The notes under the pieces are model-generated. The model did not search any database and had not been told where the DNA came from. It worked only from the letters and a program-made list of their open reading frames with translations. From Rhizobium sp. 18065 (lineage in GTDB: Bacteria > Pseudomonadota > Alphaproteobacteria > Rhizobiales > Rhizobiaceae): a DNA stretch of 64,000 nucleotides. The stretch is taken from positions 434,001-498,000 of the forward strand of contig NZ_CACSJP010000001.1 of assembly GCF_902706095.1 (NCBI RefSeq), written 5' to 3'. Shown one piece after another: positions 1-8,941 of the stretch. The position numbers and the translations under genes are program-made. Position 1 is the first letter of the stretch. Each line of letters opens with the position of its first letter.

Positions 1-1370
1 ATGTAGCCCATGTCGCCGGAGCGGAAGAAGCCATCCTCGGTCATCACCTTGGCGGTCTCTTCCGGGCGCTGCCAATAGCCGGCCATCACCTGCGGTCCGC
101 GGATGCAGATTTCGCCAACCTCGCCGATCGGCAATGTCTGGCCGTCCTCGTCGCGGATCTCGATATCCGTCGACGGCAAAGGCAGGCCGATCATGCCGGA
201 GAACTCGTTGTTGTCGAGCCGGTTGACCGTCGCCACCGGCGAGGTTTCCGAAAGGCCGTAGCCCTCGGTGATCGGACGCCCGGTCATTTGCAGCCAGCGT
301 TCGGCCACCGGCCGCTGCACGGCCATGCCGCCACCCAGAACCAGCATCAGCGATGAGAAGTCGAGGTTCTTGAAGTCCGGATTGTTCATCATCGCGTTGA
401 ACAGCGTGTTGAGCCCGGGAAACACATGCGCCTTGAAACCCTGCAATTCCTTGACGAAGCCGGGAATGTCGCGCGGATTGGCGATCAGCAGGTTGTGCCC
501 GCCCAGTGCCACGCCCATCAGTGAATTCACCGTCAGCGCGAAGATGTGATAAAGCGGCAGCGCGCAGACGAAATTCAGCACGTCCGGACGGCCCTTGTCG
601 GCAAAGGCTGCTTCCAGCCACAGCGCGATCTGCTGCTTGTTTGCCAGAAGATTGGCATGGGTCAGCGTCGCGCCCTTGGAGACACCGGTCGTGCCGCCGG
701 TATATTGCAGGAAGGCGACGTCGCTGGAACTCACCTCGACCGGCTTCAGTGTCTGGCCAGCACCTTCGGCCAGCATCGCCTTGAAGCCCGTATGGCCGGG
801 GATCGACCACGCCGGCACCAGCTTTTTCACCTTGCGCACGACGAGGTTGACGATGTGACCCTTCAGGCCCAGCATGTCGCCCATGGCGCAGACGATCACG
901 TGCTTGACATTCGTGCGCACTAGGACCTGCTCGACCGTATGGGCGAAGTTTTCCAGCACCAGGATTGCCTTGGCGCCGCTGTCCTTCAACTGGTGTTCCA
1001 GCTCGCGCGGCGTATAGAGCGGGTTGACGTTCACCACGATCATGCCCGCGCGCAGGATTCCATAGACCATTACCGGGTTCTGCAGGATGTTAGGCGTCAT
1101 CACGGCAACGCGGTCGCCCTTCTGCAGCCCCTTGGACTGCAGCCACGCGCCGACCTTGCGCGACTGTGCCTCGAGTTCGCGAAACGTCATACCGCGACCC
1201 ATGCTCGAAAATGCCAGCCGGTCGCTGTATTTGGCGCAGCTCGCTTCGAAAAGCGCGCCGAGCGAGGGATGGGCATGCGGGGCAATGTCTGCGGGCACCG
1301 AGGACGGATAGGAGCCGAGCCAGATTTTCTCGGCGGCGCGACCGCTGTGGCGGCTCAAGGTTTCCGACAT
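1..1370 (-). CDS. fadD: Long-chain fatty acid-CoA ligase FadD (3' end outside window)
   Basis: Activates long-chain fatty acids to acyl-CoA with ATP at the inner membrane, the entry step of beta-oxidation. Only about 456 N-terminal residues lie in the window; the family is about 550-570 residues, so the gene runs off the left edge. The AMP-binding signature YTGGTTGVSKGA is at about residues 223-234, followed by EGYGLSETSP and, next to the cut, TEDGFFRSGDMGY. The start is the ATG at 1370, with GGGAGGA 4 bases upstream. A 16-bp palindrome about 120 bp upstream (1489-1504) recurs before other catabolic genes in this window. Family assignment is firm; exact chain-length preference cannot be read. 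Confidence 0.93.
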   Translation of the reverse strand, partial: MSETLSRHSGRAAEKIWLGSYPSSVPADIAPHAHPSLGALFEASCAKYSDRLAFSSMGRGMTFRELEAQSRKVGAWLQSKGLQKGDRVAVMTPNILQNPVMVYGILRAGMIVVNVNPLYTPRELEHQLKDSGAKAILVLENFAHTVEQVLVRTNVKHVIVCAMGDMLGLKGHIVNLVVRKVKKLVPAWSIPGHTGFKAMLAEGAGQTLKPVEVSSSDVAFLQYTGGTTGVSKGATLTHANLLANKQQIALWLEAAFADKGRPDVLNFVCALPLYHIFALTVNSLMGVALGGHNLLIANPRDIPGFVKELQGFKAHVFPGLNTLFNAMMNNPDFKNLDFSSLMLVLGGGMAVQRPVAERWLQMTGRPITEGYGLSETSPVATVNRLDNNEFSGMIGLPLPSTDIEIRDEDGQTLPIGEVGEICIRGPQVMAGYWQRPEETAKVMTEDGFFRSGDMGY

Positions 1371-1488
1371 GTATTCCTCCCGAATGTCATTTTTGCCTGC
1401 GCGCCTGTCCCGGCACGAACTCCTCCTCAGGGCTCGTAAAGCTTATGCTTTCGCCGGATCAGTGCAAGCCCCGCGAACTTATATAACC

Positions 1489-1504
1489 TTGACGTAAACG
1501 TCAA
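1489..1504. promoter_or_regulatory. Palindromic operator upstream of fadD
   Basis: TTGACGTAAACGTCAA: 7-bp arms TTGACGT/ACGTCAA around AA. A 14/16 match lies at 3630-3645 before the nitronate-monooxygenase-like gene and a 12/16 match at 40182-40197 (other strand) before the GMC oxidoreductase. The form resembles MerR-family LiuR-type sites of fatty and branched-chain acid catabolism; the regulator assignment is inference. Confidence 0.55.
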
Positions 1505-1602
1505 TAATTCTCCCGCATACGGTTCCGAGCACCGCTCAAAGGGGAACCATACGGGCAGCACGCCGTTCTCTATCCATCGACAACAACAATGGAGGTAACC
1601 CG

Positions 1603-1995
1603 ATGTTGCATCAGAATCAGTCCACCCAGGGTCGCGACCCTTATGTGAAGGATACCCCGACGCTGATCGCCAGCGACAAGGTCGAAGGCACCGCGGTCTA
1701 TGGCGCCGATGGCAAACGCATCGGTTCGATCCAGCGCATCATCCTCGAGAAACGTGGTGGTCGCGTCGCCTATGCCGTGCTTAGCTTCGGCGGCTTCTGG
1801 GGTATCGGTGACGATTATTATCCGCTGCCGTGGGAAAAGCTGCGCTACGACGAGGAACTCGACGGCTATCGTCTGGACATGACCAAGGAGCAGGTCGAAG
1901 GCGCGCCGCGTTACCGGGATGACGATAGCGACTGGTACAAGAACAACGGCCGCTCGGTCTATGACTACTACGGCGTCCCGCCATACTGGATGTAA
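1603..1995 (+). CDS. PRC-barrel domain protein
   Basis: A 130-residue soluble protein. Residues about 18-95 form a PRC-barrel: IASDKVEGTAVYGADGKRIG, then IQRIILEKRGGRVAYAVLSF and YPLPWEKLRY. PRC-barrels occur in the photosynthetic reaction centre H subunit and RimM and act as small interaction modules; the function of stand-alone rhizobial versions is unknown. The C-terminal third is rich in Asp, Tyr and Asn and ends in YYGVPPYWM. GGAGGTAACCCG precedes the ATG, a strong ribosome binding site. It is monocistronic, with a strong terminator directly downstream. Confidence 0.85.
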   Translation: MLHQNQSTQGRDPYVKDTPTLIASDKVEGTAVYGADGKRIGSIQRIILEKRGGRVAYAVLSFGGFWGIGDDYYPLPWEKLRYDEELDGYRLDMTKEQVEGAPRYRDDDSDWYKNNGRSVYDYYGVPPYWM

Positions 1996-2017
1996 TCCGC
2001 GCGATCAGATCAACTGG

Positions 2018-2045
2018 AAAAGGCTCCGTTCGCGGGGCCTTTTTT
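2018..2045 (+). terminator. Rho-independent terminator of the PRC-barrel gene
   Basis: AAAAGGCTCCG, TTCG tetraloop, then CGGGGCCTTTTTT: a hairpin with one mismatch followed by a T run, 23 bp after the stop codon. Confidence 0.8.
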
Positions 2046-2257
2046 ACGTCTGGTCTCGGGTGGCCAAGGACGGAGATGTCGGGAGTAATGAACGGCAGCG
2101 TAATCTCGCTGCAGCGGGAGAGACGTCAATCAACCCACCCGAGCCCGTACTAGAATTACGGCACTCGCGCTCGCGGCGTCCACTGACACAAAATTCAGCG
2201 CACGGCCAGAACTTTTAAGTCAGCGTGCATCTTTGCATGTACCGGATTTTTGAAAAA

Positions 2258-2333
2258 TGGTGCCGCTTGCAGGACTCGAACCTGCGACCCCATCATTACG
2301 AATGATGTGCTCTACCACCTGAGCTAAAGCGGC
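2258..2333 (-). tRNA. tRNA-Thr (anticodon CGT)
   Basis: On the minus strand the 7-bp acceptor stem GCCGCTT/AAGCGGC, D arm GCTC..GAGC, anticodon stem CATCA/TGATG with loop TTCGTAA (anticodon CGT, reads ACG) and T arm GCAGG-TTCGAGT-CCTGC fold into a canonical cloverleaf. The ACCA end is encoded. Total length is 76 nt. Confidence 0.95.
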
Positions 2334-2645
2334 ACGCGGCGAAGAGGCAAGGCCCGTCCGCGTTTGGTGATGCGGCTGATACAGGCATTGCCCCATGATT
2401 TCAAGCCGGATTTCTGTCAGCGGCGCAAAAAAAGGCCCTAAAAGGGCGAAGGCAAAGGCGTAGAGCGTGTCGATGTTCGCATACCCACGGCTCACGTCAG
2501 CCACCCTTGCGCCGGCCGGTTCTGCGGTCCGCCGAGATCGCCGCTGTCGCAGTCCTTCGATGTCACAAGTCTATGGTCGCGTCGGCGCAACTACATGAAA
2601 TTCCTCCCGCAAGGGTTTGCGGGAGAAACGCCAGCAGTGCTTGTC
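2334..2645. other. Non-coding gap between tRNA-Thr and the flavoprotein gene
   Basis: 312 bp without a supportable gene. It must hold the tRNA-Thr promoter (minus strand) and it carries the terminator at 2427-2447 for the downstream minus-strand gene. Short open frames here have no recognisable family features. Confidence 0.6.
2427..2447 (-). terminator. Terminator downstream of the nitronate-monooxygenase-like gene
   Basis: Read on the minus strand: GCCCT-TTT-AGGGC followed by CTTTTTTT. A short perfect stem with a T run, about 200 bp beyond the stop codon at 2646. Confidence 0.6.
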
Positions 2646-3605
2646 TCAGCCGCAAATCGCCTTTTTTGCGTCTAAATATTCGCGTTCCAGCCGATCGACG
2701 ACCATGGCCACTGGCTCGATCGCCTTGACCGCGCCGATCCCCTGGCCGCAGCCCCAGATATCCTTCCAGGCCTTGGCACCGGTGGTCGCCTTGTCGAAGT
2801 CCATCTTCGAGGGGTCGGCTTCCGGCAGATTGTCGGGATCAAGGCCGGCAGCGGCAATGGAGGGCTTGAGGTAATTGCCGTGAATGCCGGTGAAATAGTT
2901 GGAATAGACAATGTCATTGGCTTTGGCATCGACGATCGCCTGCTTGTAGGCGTCGGAGGCGCGGGCTTCATCGGTCGCGATGAACGGCGAGCCGATATAG
3001 GCCATGTCGGCCCCCATTGCCTGGGCTGCCAGCACCGCGCCGCCATTGGCGATTGCCCCGGCAAGCAGCAGCGGACCGTCGAACCATTCGCGGATTTCCT
3101 GAACCAGCGCAAACGGCGACAGCGTGCCCGCATGGCCGCCAGCGCCGGTGGCGACCGCAATCAGCCCGTCGGCACCCTTGCGGATCGCCGAATTCGCATG
3201 CCGGTTGTTGATCACGTCATGCAGCACGATGCCGCCGTAGCTATGCACGGCGGCATTCACCTCCGGAACGGCGCCGAGCGAGGAAATGACGATCGGCACC
3301 TTGTATTTGACGCACATCATCAGATCATGCTCGAGCCGCTTGTTCGACGTGTGCACGATCTGGTTCACCGCAAACGGGGCTGCCTTGCGGTCAGGGTTTT
3401 TCGCGTCATGGGCGGCCAGCTCTTCGGTGATTTCGGCCAGCCATTCGTCGAGCTGCGCCTCGGGGCGCGCATTGAGCGCCGGAAAGGCGCCGACAATGCC
3501 GGCCTTGCACTGGGCAAGCGTCAACTGGGGGTTTGATATGATGAACAGCGGCGAGGCGACGACGGGCAGCCTCAGGTTGTCTTTCAGGATCGACGGCAGT
3601 GCCAT
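2646..3605 (-). CDS. Nitronate monooxygenase / 2-nitropropane dioxygenase family flavoprotein
   Basis: A 319-residue FMN TIM-barrel enzyme of the NPD family. It shows the N-terminal MALPSILKDNLRLPVVASPL, the GAGGHAG loop carrying the likely catalytic His, and the FMN-phosphate region GAIANGGAVLAAQAMGADMA followed by YIGSPFIATDEA. Members oxidise nitronates or act as NAD(P)H:flavin oxidoreductases, and in many bacteria sit with fatty-acid genes. The ATG at 3605 is preferred over one 15 bp upstream because GGGAGGTGA lies immediately before it. The 5' region carries a fadD-like palindrome (3630-3645), suggesting co-regulation with lipid catabolism (inference). The exact substrate is unknown. Confidence 0.85.
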   Translation of the reverse strand: MALPSILKDNLRLPVVASPLFIISNPQLTLAQCKAGIVGAFPALNARPEAQLDEWLAEITEELAAHDAKNPDRKAAPFAVNQIVHTSNKRLEHDLMMCVKYKVPIVISSLGAVPEVNAAVHSYGGIVLHDVINNRHANSAIRKGADGLIAVATGAGGHAGTLSPFALVQEIREWFDGPLLLAGAIANGGAVLAAQAMGADMAYIGSPFIATDEARASDAYKQAIVDAKANDIVYSNYFTGIHGNYLKPSIAAAGLDPDNLPEADPSKMDFDKATTGAKAWKDIWGCGQGIGAVKAIEPVAMVVDRLEREYLDAKKAICG

Positions 3606-3914
3606 CACTTCACCTCCCATGAAGTTACGTTTACGAAAACGTCAATTGATTATCAGAAGCCCGGTGTCGAGGGAAGGCAGGATCGGTATGATCGTCGCCG
3701 CATCCGGCAGCCATGCCGTTTTGGGTCTTGAGGTGCACCCGGATGCCGGCCGGATCACCGGGAGGGAGACCGGAAAGTCTCGCATCGGTCGCATTCCTGT
3801 GTTTATTGTTGCCCAGTTCGGCTTTCTGGGCTTGCAGATAAAAAAGTCAGCGGTTACCGAATCGTTACCAGTTTGACGATGTGCAGGGGCGACCCCAGAG
3901 GAGTATGGCGGCCA
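3606..3914. other. Divergent promoter region
   Basis: 309 bp between divergent genes. It contains the overlapping TTACGTTTACG and TTTACGAAAACGTCAA elements at 3625-3645, right before the flavoprotein start, and the upstream region of the membrane protein with repeated GTTACC (in GGTTACCGAATCGTTACC, about 3853-3870). No supportable gene. Confidence 0.5.
3625..3645. promoter_or_regulatory. Two overlapping TACG-type operator half-sites upstream of the flavoprotein gene
   Basis: The segment reads TTACGTTTACG then AAAACGTCAA. Positions 3630-3645 (TTTACGAAAACGTCAA) match the fadD palindrome at 14 of 16 bases. It sits 20-40 bp upstream of the start codon, where a bound repressor would block transcription. 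Confidence 0.5.
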
Positions 3915-5147
3915 GTGAACGGATTGGAGACAGCCATCAGGAACGCGCTTGAGCGTTCGGATCGATCTAACGCCGAGACGCGCGCGCGCATCTACCAGTC
4001 TGCACGCCAGGCCCTGGAAAGCGGCTTGCGCAAGCAGAACATCAATGATGTCGAGACCGTCAACTACCAGCGGCGTAAGCTCGAAACGCTGATCCATGAG
4101 GTCGAACTTGAGGAGCGTGCGCGCCTCGACATGACTGTCGCGCCGCCCGATAGGGCGCTGACCCCGTCACAGACTCAGGCTCAGGCACAGGCACGCGACG
4201 CGGCACCGTCCGTTTCGACGCAGATGCAAACCTCGGCCGAAACCCCTGCATCGGCGCACGGTCCCCGCGCAGAGCCCGCATTTGCCGCAGCCCCGAGCCC
4301 GAACCCGGCCCCGAACTCGAATGCCGGCTCTACCGGCCGCATTGTCGACCGTGATCCGGTCTTTGATGAGGACCTGCATGCCTCGCCTCGCGACGAGCGC
4401 GATCAATCCTCTGATGCCGATGGACCGATGCCGGACATGCGGTCCGAAGGGCCGCTGCGCAAGCCGCGCCGGCGTCGCGGCTTTTTCTCGCGCCTGTTCA
4501 TTCTGGCCATCCTGTTGACGGGTGCCGGAACGGCGGCCTGGTGGGTCTATTCCTCCGATCTGCTGCTCACCGATGCCGAGCGCGATACCAGCGTGCCCAA
4601 TCCACCGCCGCGCGCGGAAGAAGAGGATTTCAACGGAACCGAAAGCGCACCGCAGATCCCGCAGGGTCCACAGGCGCTCGACAGCCGCGGCGGGTTTTCC
4701 GATGATTGGATCGATGTATTCGAGCCACAGCAGATTGCCGCCATCCGTCCGCGTGCCAACGGCATGGTTGATGTCGTGACCGCCAGCGACGGAACGGCAG
4801 TTCGTCTCGGCTCGCGCAGCGGCGATGCCGACGGCGCGATCGAAATCACTGTGCCGGCCGACGTGTTGCGCGAAATGGCCGGTCGCACGTCGACGATCGC
4901 GCTCACCCTGCAATCGGCCGATGACAAGCCGGTGCAGATTTCTGTCGACTGCGATTTTTCGCGCCTTGGTGCTTGTCCCCGCCACCGCTTTACCATCAAC
5001 CCGCAACGGCTGGATGCCCTGTTCCGGGTGAGTTTCGACAGCGGAATGGCACCCGCCAGCGCCGGGCGCCTGATCATCAATGCCGATCTGTCGGGCGGCG
5101 GTCGCGGCGTCAACCTCTATACGGTGCGCATTCTGCCCGGCCAATGA
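3915..5147 (+). CDS. Conserved hypothetical single-pass membrane protein
   Basis: About 410 residues from a GTG at 3915 (AGAGGAG lies 11 bp upstream; an earlier in-frame start at 3873 lacks one). The N-terminal 65 residues are charged and helical (ARIYQSARQALESGLRKQNI, then KLETLIHEVELEE), then a Pro/Ala/Gln-rich linker, a basic KPRRRRGF stop, one transmembrane helix of about 20 residues (SRLFILAILLTGAGTAAWWV) and a C-terminal periplasmic domain of about 190 residues with two Cys (VDCDF..LGACPRH). I do not recognise the family. The layout suggests a cytoplasmic sensor or anchor tied to a beta-rich periplasmic domain. Confidence 0.7.
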   Translation: MNGLETAIRNALERSDRSNAETRARIYQSARQALESGLRKQNINDVETVNYQRRKLETLIHEVELEERARLDMTVAPPDRALTPSQTQAQAQARDAAPSVSTQMQTSAETPASAHGPRAEPAFAAAPSPNPAPNSNAGSTGRIVDRDPVFDEDLHASPRDERDQSSDADGPMPDMRSEGPLRKPRRRRGFFSRLFILAILLTGAGTAAWWVYSSDLLLTDAERDTSVPNPPPRAEEEDFNGTESAPQIPQGPQALDSRGGFSDDWIDVFEPQQIAAIRPRANGMVDVVTASDGTAVRLGSRSGDADGAIEITVPADVLREMAGRTSTIALTLQSADDKPVQISVDCDFSRLGACPRHRFTINPQRLDALFRVSFDSGMAPASAGRLIINADLSGGGRGVNLYTVRILPGQ

Positions 5148-5217
5148 TCCGGCCCCGTCCAATGATTCTGGCGGGTCGAAGCATCGGATCAATGTGGGAC
5201 CCCGTGGGCCGGCGCGT

Positions 5218-6099
5218 TCATTTGAGGAAATCCGGCCCCTTGCCGATGATCTTCTTGTCCAGCTTGCCGATCTTGTCTTCGTCCTTGCCCTCGTAGTCGA
5301 TCGACAGCAGCATGTGGCGTATGATGTTCAGGCGCGCGCGTCGCTTGTCATTGGCATGCACGACCGTCCAGGGCGCATGGTCTGAATGCGTCTCTTTCAG
5401 CATGCGGTCCCGCTTGGCGGTATAGTCGTCCCACTTGTTCAGGGCCGCGATATCCATCGGCGACAGTTTCCACACTTTCAGCGGATCATGACGGCGGTCA
5501 TGGAAACGCTTCAGCTGCATTTCCCGACCGATATCCAGCCAGAACTTGAAGAAGATTATGCCTTCCTGGACGATCAGTTTCTCGAAGCGGGTCGCCTGCT
5601 TGAAGAAGTCCTCGTATTGCTCCGGCGTGCAGAAGCCCATGACCGGTTCCACGCCGGCGCGGTTATACCATGAGCGGTCGAACAGCATGGATTCGCCGGC
5701 TGTCGGGAAGTGGTAGACATAGCGCTGGAAATACCATTGGCCGCGCTCCGTCTCGGTCGGCTTGGTCAGCGCCACCACCCGTGCAGAGCGCGGGTTCATG
5801 TAGGCGAGGGTCGAATGAATGGCGCCGCCCTTTCCCGCCGCATCGCGCCCTTCGAACAGCGCCATCACCCGCTTGCCGGTCTTCTGCATCCAGAACTGCA
5901 CCTTGACCAGTTCGATCTGCAGCCGTTCCAGCTCCTTGTCGAAGGTCTGCTGGTCCAGCTTCTTGTCATAGGGGAAGCCGCCGGATTGCAGGGCATGGTC
6001 ATCGATCCACTTCGGCAGCTCTGCCGCGTCGATGTCGAACACCCGCTCCACGCCGCCGATCTTCAATGTGGTTGCACGGCTCTCTGTCAGCGTGTCCAT
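5218..6099 (-). CDS. ppk2: Polyphosphate kinase 2
   Basis: A PPK2-family kinase of 293 residues that transfers phosphate between polyphosphate and nucleotides, usually driving GDP/ADP to GTP/ATP. Walker A is [15 protein letters not shown] and the Walker B/lid region is [18 protein letters not shown]; the family landmarks [11 protein letters not shown] and [13 protein letters not shown] are present. The length fits a single-domain class I PPK2. Start at 6099, since GAGAGGAG lies 4 bp upstream; a longer in-frame start has no ribosome site. It lies beside the phosphate operon on the opposite strand, which fits a role in phosphate storage. Confidence 0.93.
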   Translation of the reverse strand: MDTLTESRATTLKIGGVERVFDIDAAELPKWIDDHALQSGGFPYDKKLDQQTFDKELERLQIELVKVQFWMQKTGKRVMALFEGRDAAGKGGAIHSTLAYMNPRSARVVALTKPTETERGQWYFQRYVYHFPTAGESMLFDRSWYNRAGVEPVMGFCTPEQYEDFFKQATRFEKLIVQEGIIFFKFWLDIGREMQLKRFHDRRHDPLKVWKLSPMDIAALNKWDDYTAKRDRMLKETHSDHAPWTVVHANDKRRARLNIIRHMLLSIDYEGKDEDKIGKLDKKIIGKGPDFLK

Positions 6100-6305
6100 G
6101 GGGCTCCTCTCCGGCTTGCCTGCGGTCCATGCGCAGTTGTTCTCCATAGTGAGCGCATGGCGGTCATGATTTCAAGCCTTTGCTGATGGGGGACGGCGCT
6201 CCGGCCGCAACGATAAATCGAAAGCGCCGATGGCGGGCCGCTGAAACTTCTGTCATGAATCGCGGCTATCAGGGTGTGACACATGATGGGCGAGGCGTTC
6301 TGCGC

Positions 6306-7613
6306 GTGACTGAAGACGATGATACCGGCGGCTGGCGCCGCGCAATGCTGCATGTTTTGTCCGGCTGGCCGTATAGCGTCGCTGCGCTGGCGGTTTCGAT
6401 TTCGGCTTACGGCGCCGGCGCAAAACCCGGATTTGCCGCGGCACTGTTCATCGTGTTTTTTGCGCTCATCCTGCTGCGCCGTTCTCCGCCGGTCGAAGGC
6501 CGGGTCGCGATCACAGGTTCGTCCGAGGGTGAGCCGCTGACATCCGATCCGTCTCCGCAGATTGCGGCCGTGATCGACGCTCTGGATTTGCCGATCTTTG
6601 TCATGGGGCGTGAGGCCGACCTGCTGGCGCAGAACCGGGCGGCGGAAAAGGCCTTCGGTGCTTTGGCTGTGGGCGCGCATATTTCCGCCCGCTGGCGCTC
6701 GCCGGGCATTCTCGACATGGTCCGCGAAACTATCGCGACTGGAGAACCCAATCAGATCGAACATTCCGAACGGCTGCCGTCCGAGCGCGTCTATGTGGTG
6801 CGCATCGCCCCCATCCCGCTCCAGGATTTCGCGCCCCGGGATTTCGCGCTGGAGGATAACGAAGGAATGGATACCGCAGGCAATGCCCGGTTCTTCCTCC
6901 TGTCTTTCAAGGATATCTCCGATCTGCGTCGTCTCGACCAGATGCGCAGCGATTTCGTCGCCAATGCCAGCCACGAGCTGCGCACGCCGCTCGCCTCCCT
7001 GCGCGGCTTCATCGAGACCATGCAGGGGCCGGCCAAAGACGACGTAAAGGCGAAGGAACGTTTCCTGTCGATCATGCTCGACCAGGCCAATCGCATGAGC
7101 CGTCTGGTCGATGACCTGCTGTCTTTGTCGCGGCTCGAACTGAAGGCCCATCTCGCGCCCGATCGCATGGTCGACCTTGTGCCGGTGCTCGGCCATGTCC
7201 GGGATTCGCTGGCGCCGCTGGCAAGCGACCTGAATGTGGAAATCCGGCTCCAGGTGCCCGACGGCAAGGTCGAGGTGCTCGGCGATCGGGACGAACTGGT
7301 CCAGGTGTTCGAGAACCTGATCGAGAATGCCTGTAAATATGGTCAGGATGGCCAGTTCATCGAGGTAACGGTTCGCCGCGAGCCCGGAGGCTCTACCGAA
7401 GTCAGCGTCCGGGACAATGGGCCGGGCATCCCGGCCGAGCATGTTCCGCGCCTGACCGAACGCTTCTACCGCGTCAGCGTCGAGGACAGCCGCTCGAAAA
7501 AGGGCACTGGCCTGGGGCTTGCGATCGTCAAGCATATCCTGACGCGCCACCGCGCCCGGTTGATCGTGAAGTCGGAATTGGGCAAGGGAACGGACTTTAC
7601 CGTCCGCTTCTGA
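6306..7613 (+). CDS. phoR: Phosphate regulon sensor histidine kinase PhoR
   Basis: Membrane sensor kinase that phosphorylates PhoB under phosphate limitation. Two hydrophobic segments (about residues 21-57) are followed by a PAS domain (about 84-180), the HisKA box NASHELRTPLASLRGF with phospho-acceptor His about 223, and the ATPase boxes ENACKYGQ (N), DNGPGIP (G1) and GTGLGLAIVKHI (G2). The start is uncertain: the frame is open from a TTG at 6180, with an ATG at 6255 and a GTG at 6306. The last gives the usual length of about 435 residues and places the first helix close to the N terminus. It is first in the phoR-pstSCAB-phoU-phoB cluster. Confidence 0.9.
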   Translation: MTEDDDTGGWRRAMLHVLSGWPYSVAALAVSISAYGAGAKPGFAAALFIVFFALILLRRSPPVEGRVAITGSSEGEPLTSDPSPQIAAVIDALDLPIFVMGREADLLAQNRAAEKAFGALAVGAHISARWRSPGILDMVRETIATGEPNQIEHSERLPSERVYVVRIAPIPLQDFAPRDFALEDNEGMDTAGNARFFLLSFKDISDLRRLDQMRSDFVANASHELRTPLASLRGFIETMQGPAKDDVKAKERFLSIMLDQANRMSRLVDDLLSLSRLELKAHLAPDRMVDLVPVLGHVRDSLAPLASDLNVEIRLQVPDGKVEVLGDRDELVQVFENLIENACKYGQDGQFIEVTVRREPGGSTEVSVRDNGPGIPAEHVPRLTERFYRVSVEDSRSKKGTGLGLAIVKHILTRHRARLIVKSELGKGTDFTVRF

Positions 7614-7674
7614 CACAAAACTCAGCAAGGCAACGGGGTCTCTGTCGTAAACGATGAAGTTTCAATGACTTAAG

Positions 7675-7703
7675 TTGTCACAAATGTTTCATCGATCTGA
7701 CAT
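7675..7703 (+). promoter_or_regulatory. Pho box of three direct repeats upstream of pstS
   Basis: Three 7-bp repeats with 4-bp spacers: TTGTCAC (7675-7681), GTTTCAT (7686-7692), CTGACAT (7697-7703), matching the CTGTCAT-N4-CTGTCAT PhoB consensus. It lies about 108 bp before the pstS start. Confidence 0.85.
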
Positions 7704-7810
7704 AAAAGGATGAGGTTAGTCCGGCTAAGAACAGGGCGCCGTTCGGTTGTGGCAATGAACTTGGTTTGCGGCCGCACCTTTATACGAGCCCATCAACGGG
7801 AGAATCCATT

Positions 7811-8854
7811 ATGAACGTTTTGAAAATTGCCGCAGCAGCACTTGTTGCTTCTGTTGCCTTCACCGGCGCCGCCGTTGCCCGCGATCAGGTCCAGATCGCT
7901 GGTTCCTCGACCGTCCTTCCTTATGCTTCGATCGTTGCTGAAGCCTTTGGCGAAAACACAGAATTCGGTACACCGGTTGTCGAATCCGGCGGTTCGGGCG
8001 CTGGCCGCAAGAAGCTTTGCGAAGGCGTGGGCGAGAACACCATCGACATCGCAAACTCCTCGTCGCGCATCAGCCAGGCTGATATCGACCTCTGCGCTGC
8101 CAATGGCGTGAAGGACATCCAGGAAGTTCGCATCGGTTACGACGGCATCGTCTTCGCTTCCGACATCAATGGCCCGGAATACGCCTTCACCCAGGCTGAT
8201 TGGCACAATGCCCTGGCTGCCAAGGTTGTGAAGGACGGCAAGCTGATCGACAACCCGTACAAGGCATGGAACGAAATCCGCGCCGACCTGCCGGCCCAGC
8301 CGATCCTCGCCTTCATCCCCGGCACCAAGCACGGCACCCGCGAAGTGTTCGACGAGAAGGTAATCGTCGATGGCTGCAAGGAAGACGGCGCCTATGACCT
8401 TCACCTTGCTGCTGCCGAGAATGACAAGTCCAAGGCCTCTAAGGCCTGCATGGCGCTCCGCACAGACGGCGTCTCCACCGACATCGACGGCGACTACACC
8501 GAAACGCTGGCTCGTGTTGCTGCCAACAAGAACGCCATCGGCGTTTTCGGCCTGTCGTTCTACCAGAACAACACCGACAAGCTGCGCGTCGGCACCATGG
8601 CCGGCGTCCTGCCGTCCGTTGAGACGATCGCCAAGGGCGAATATCCGGTTTCGCGTCCGCTATACTTCTACGTCAAGAATGCACACCTTGATGTGATCCC
8701 CGGCCTGCAGGAATACGTCGAGTTCTTCGTATCCGACGACATGGCCGGCCCGAACGGCCCGCTGGCTGCCTATGGCCTGGTTTCCGATCCGGAACTTGCC
8801 AAGACCCAGGAAATGGTCAAGAACCGCACCCCGATGGGTCCGCTGAAGAAGTAA
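7811..8854 (+). CDS. pstS: Phosphate ABC transporter substrate-binding protein PstS
   Basis: Periplasmic phosphate-binding protein of 347 residues. The signal peptide MNVLKIAAAALVASVAFTGA is cleaved after AVA. The mature protein starts RDQVQIAGSSTVLPY, the phosphate-binding loop of the family, and SGGSGAGRK continues the site. The ATG at 7811 follows GGGAGAA; an in-frame ATG 45 bp upstream would bury the signal peptide. It is preceded by a three-repeat Pho box and followed by a strong hairpin before pstC, consistent with far higher PstS than PstCAB expression. Confidence 0.96.
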   Translation: MNVLKIAAAALVASVAFTGAAVARDQVQIAGSSTVLPYASIVAEAFGENTEFGTPVVESGGSGAGRKKLCEGVGENTIDIANSSSRISQADIDLCAANGVKDIQEVRIGYDGIVFASDINGPEYAFTQADWHNALAAKVVKDGKLIDNPYKAWNEIRADLPAQPILAFIPGTKHGTREVFDEKVIVDGCKEDGAYDLHLAAAENDKSKASKACMALRTDGVSTDIDGDYTETLARVAANKNAIGVFGLSFYQNNTDKLRVGTMAGVLPSVETIAKGEYPVSRPLYFYVKNAHLDVIPGLQEYVEFFVSDDMAGPNGPLAAYGLVSDPELAKTQEMVKNRTPMGPLKK

Positions 8855-8866
8855 TTTCGGCTACAT

Positions 8867-8897
8867 CCGGCGGCGCGATCCTTGCGCCGCCGGTTTT
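8867..8897 (+). terminator. Intra-operon hairpin/attenuator between pstS and pstC
   Basis: CCGGCGGCGC and GCGCCGCCGG form a perfect 10-bp stem around GATCCTT, followed by TTTT. It probably terminates most pstS transcripts or stabilises the pstS 3' end, with partial read-through to pstCAB. Confidence 0.75.
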
Positions 8898-8941
8898 CAT
8901 TGTTGTTTGACGATGTGAGATTTTCAGGGGATGTGGGCGAA

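Noticed and set aside
2220..2504. 94-codon minus-strand frame across the tRNA-Thr gene
   Set aside because: It spans a tRNA that folds perfectly; not a protein gene.
6087..7628. 513-codon open frame on the minus strand opposite phoR
   Set aside because: phoR on the plus strand has all histidine-kinase boxes; the antisense frame has none and lacks a ribosome site.
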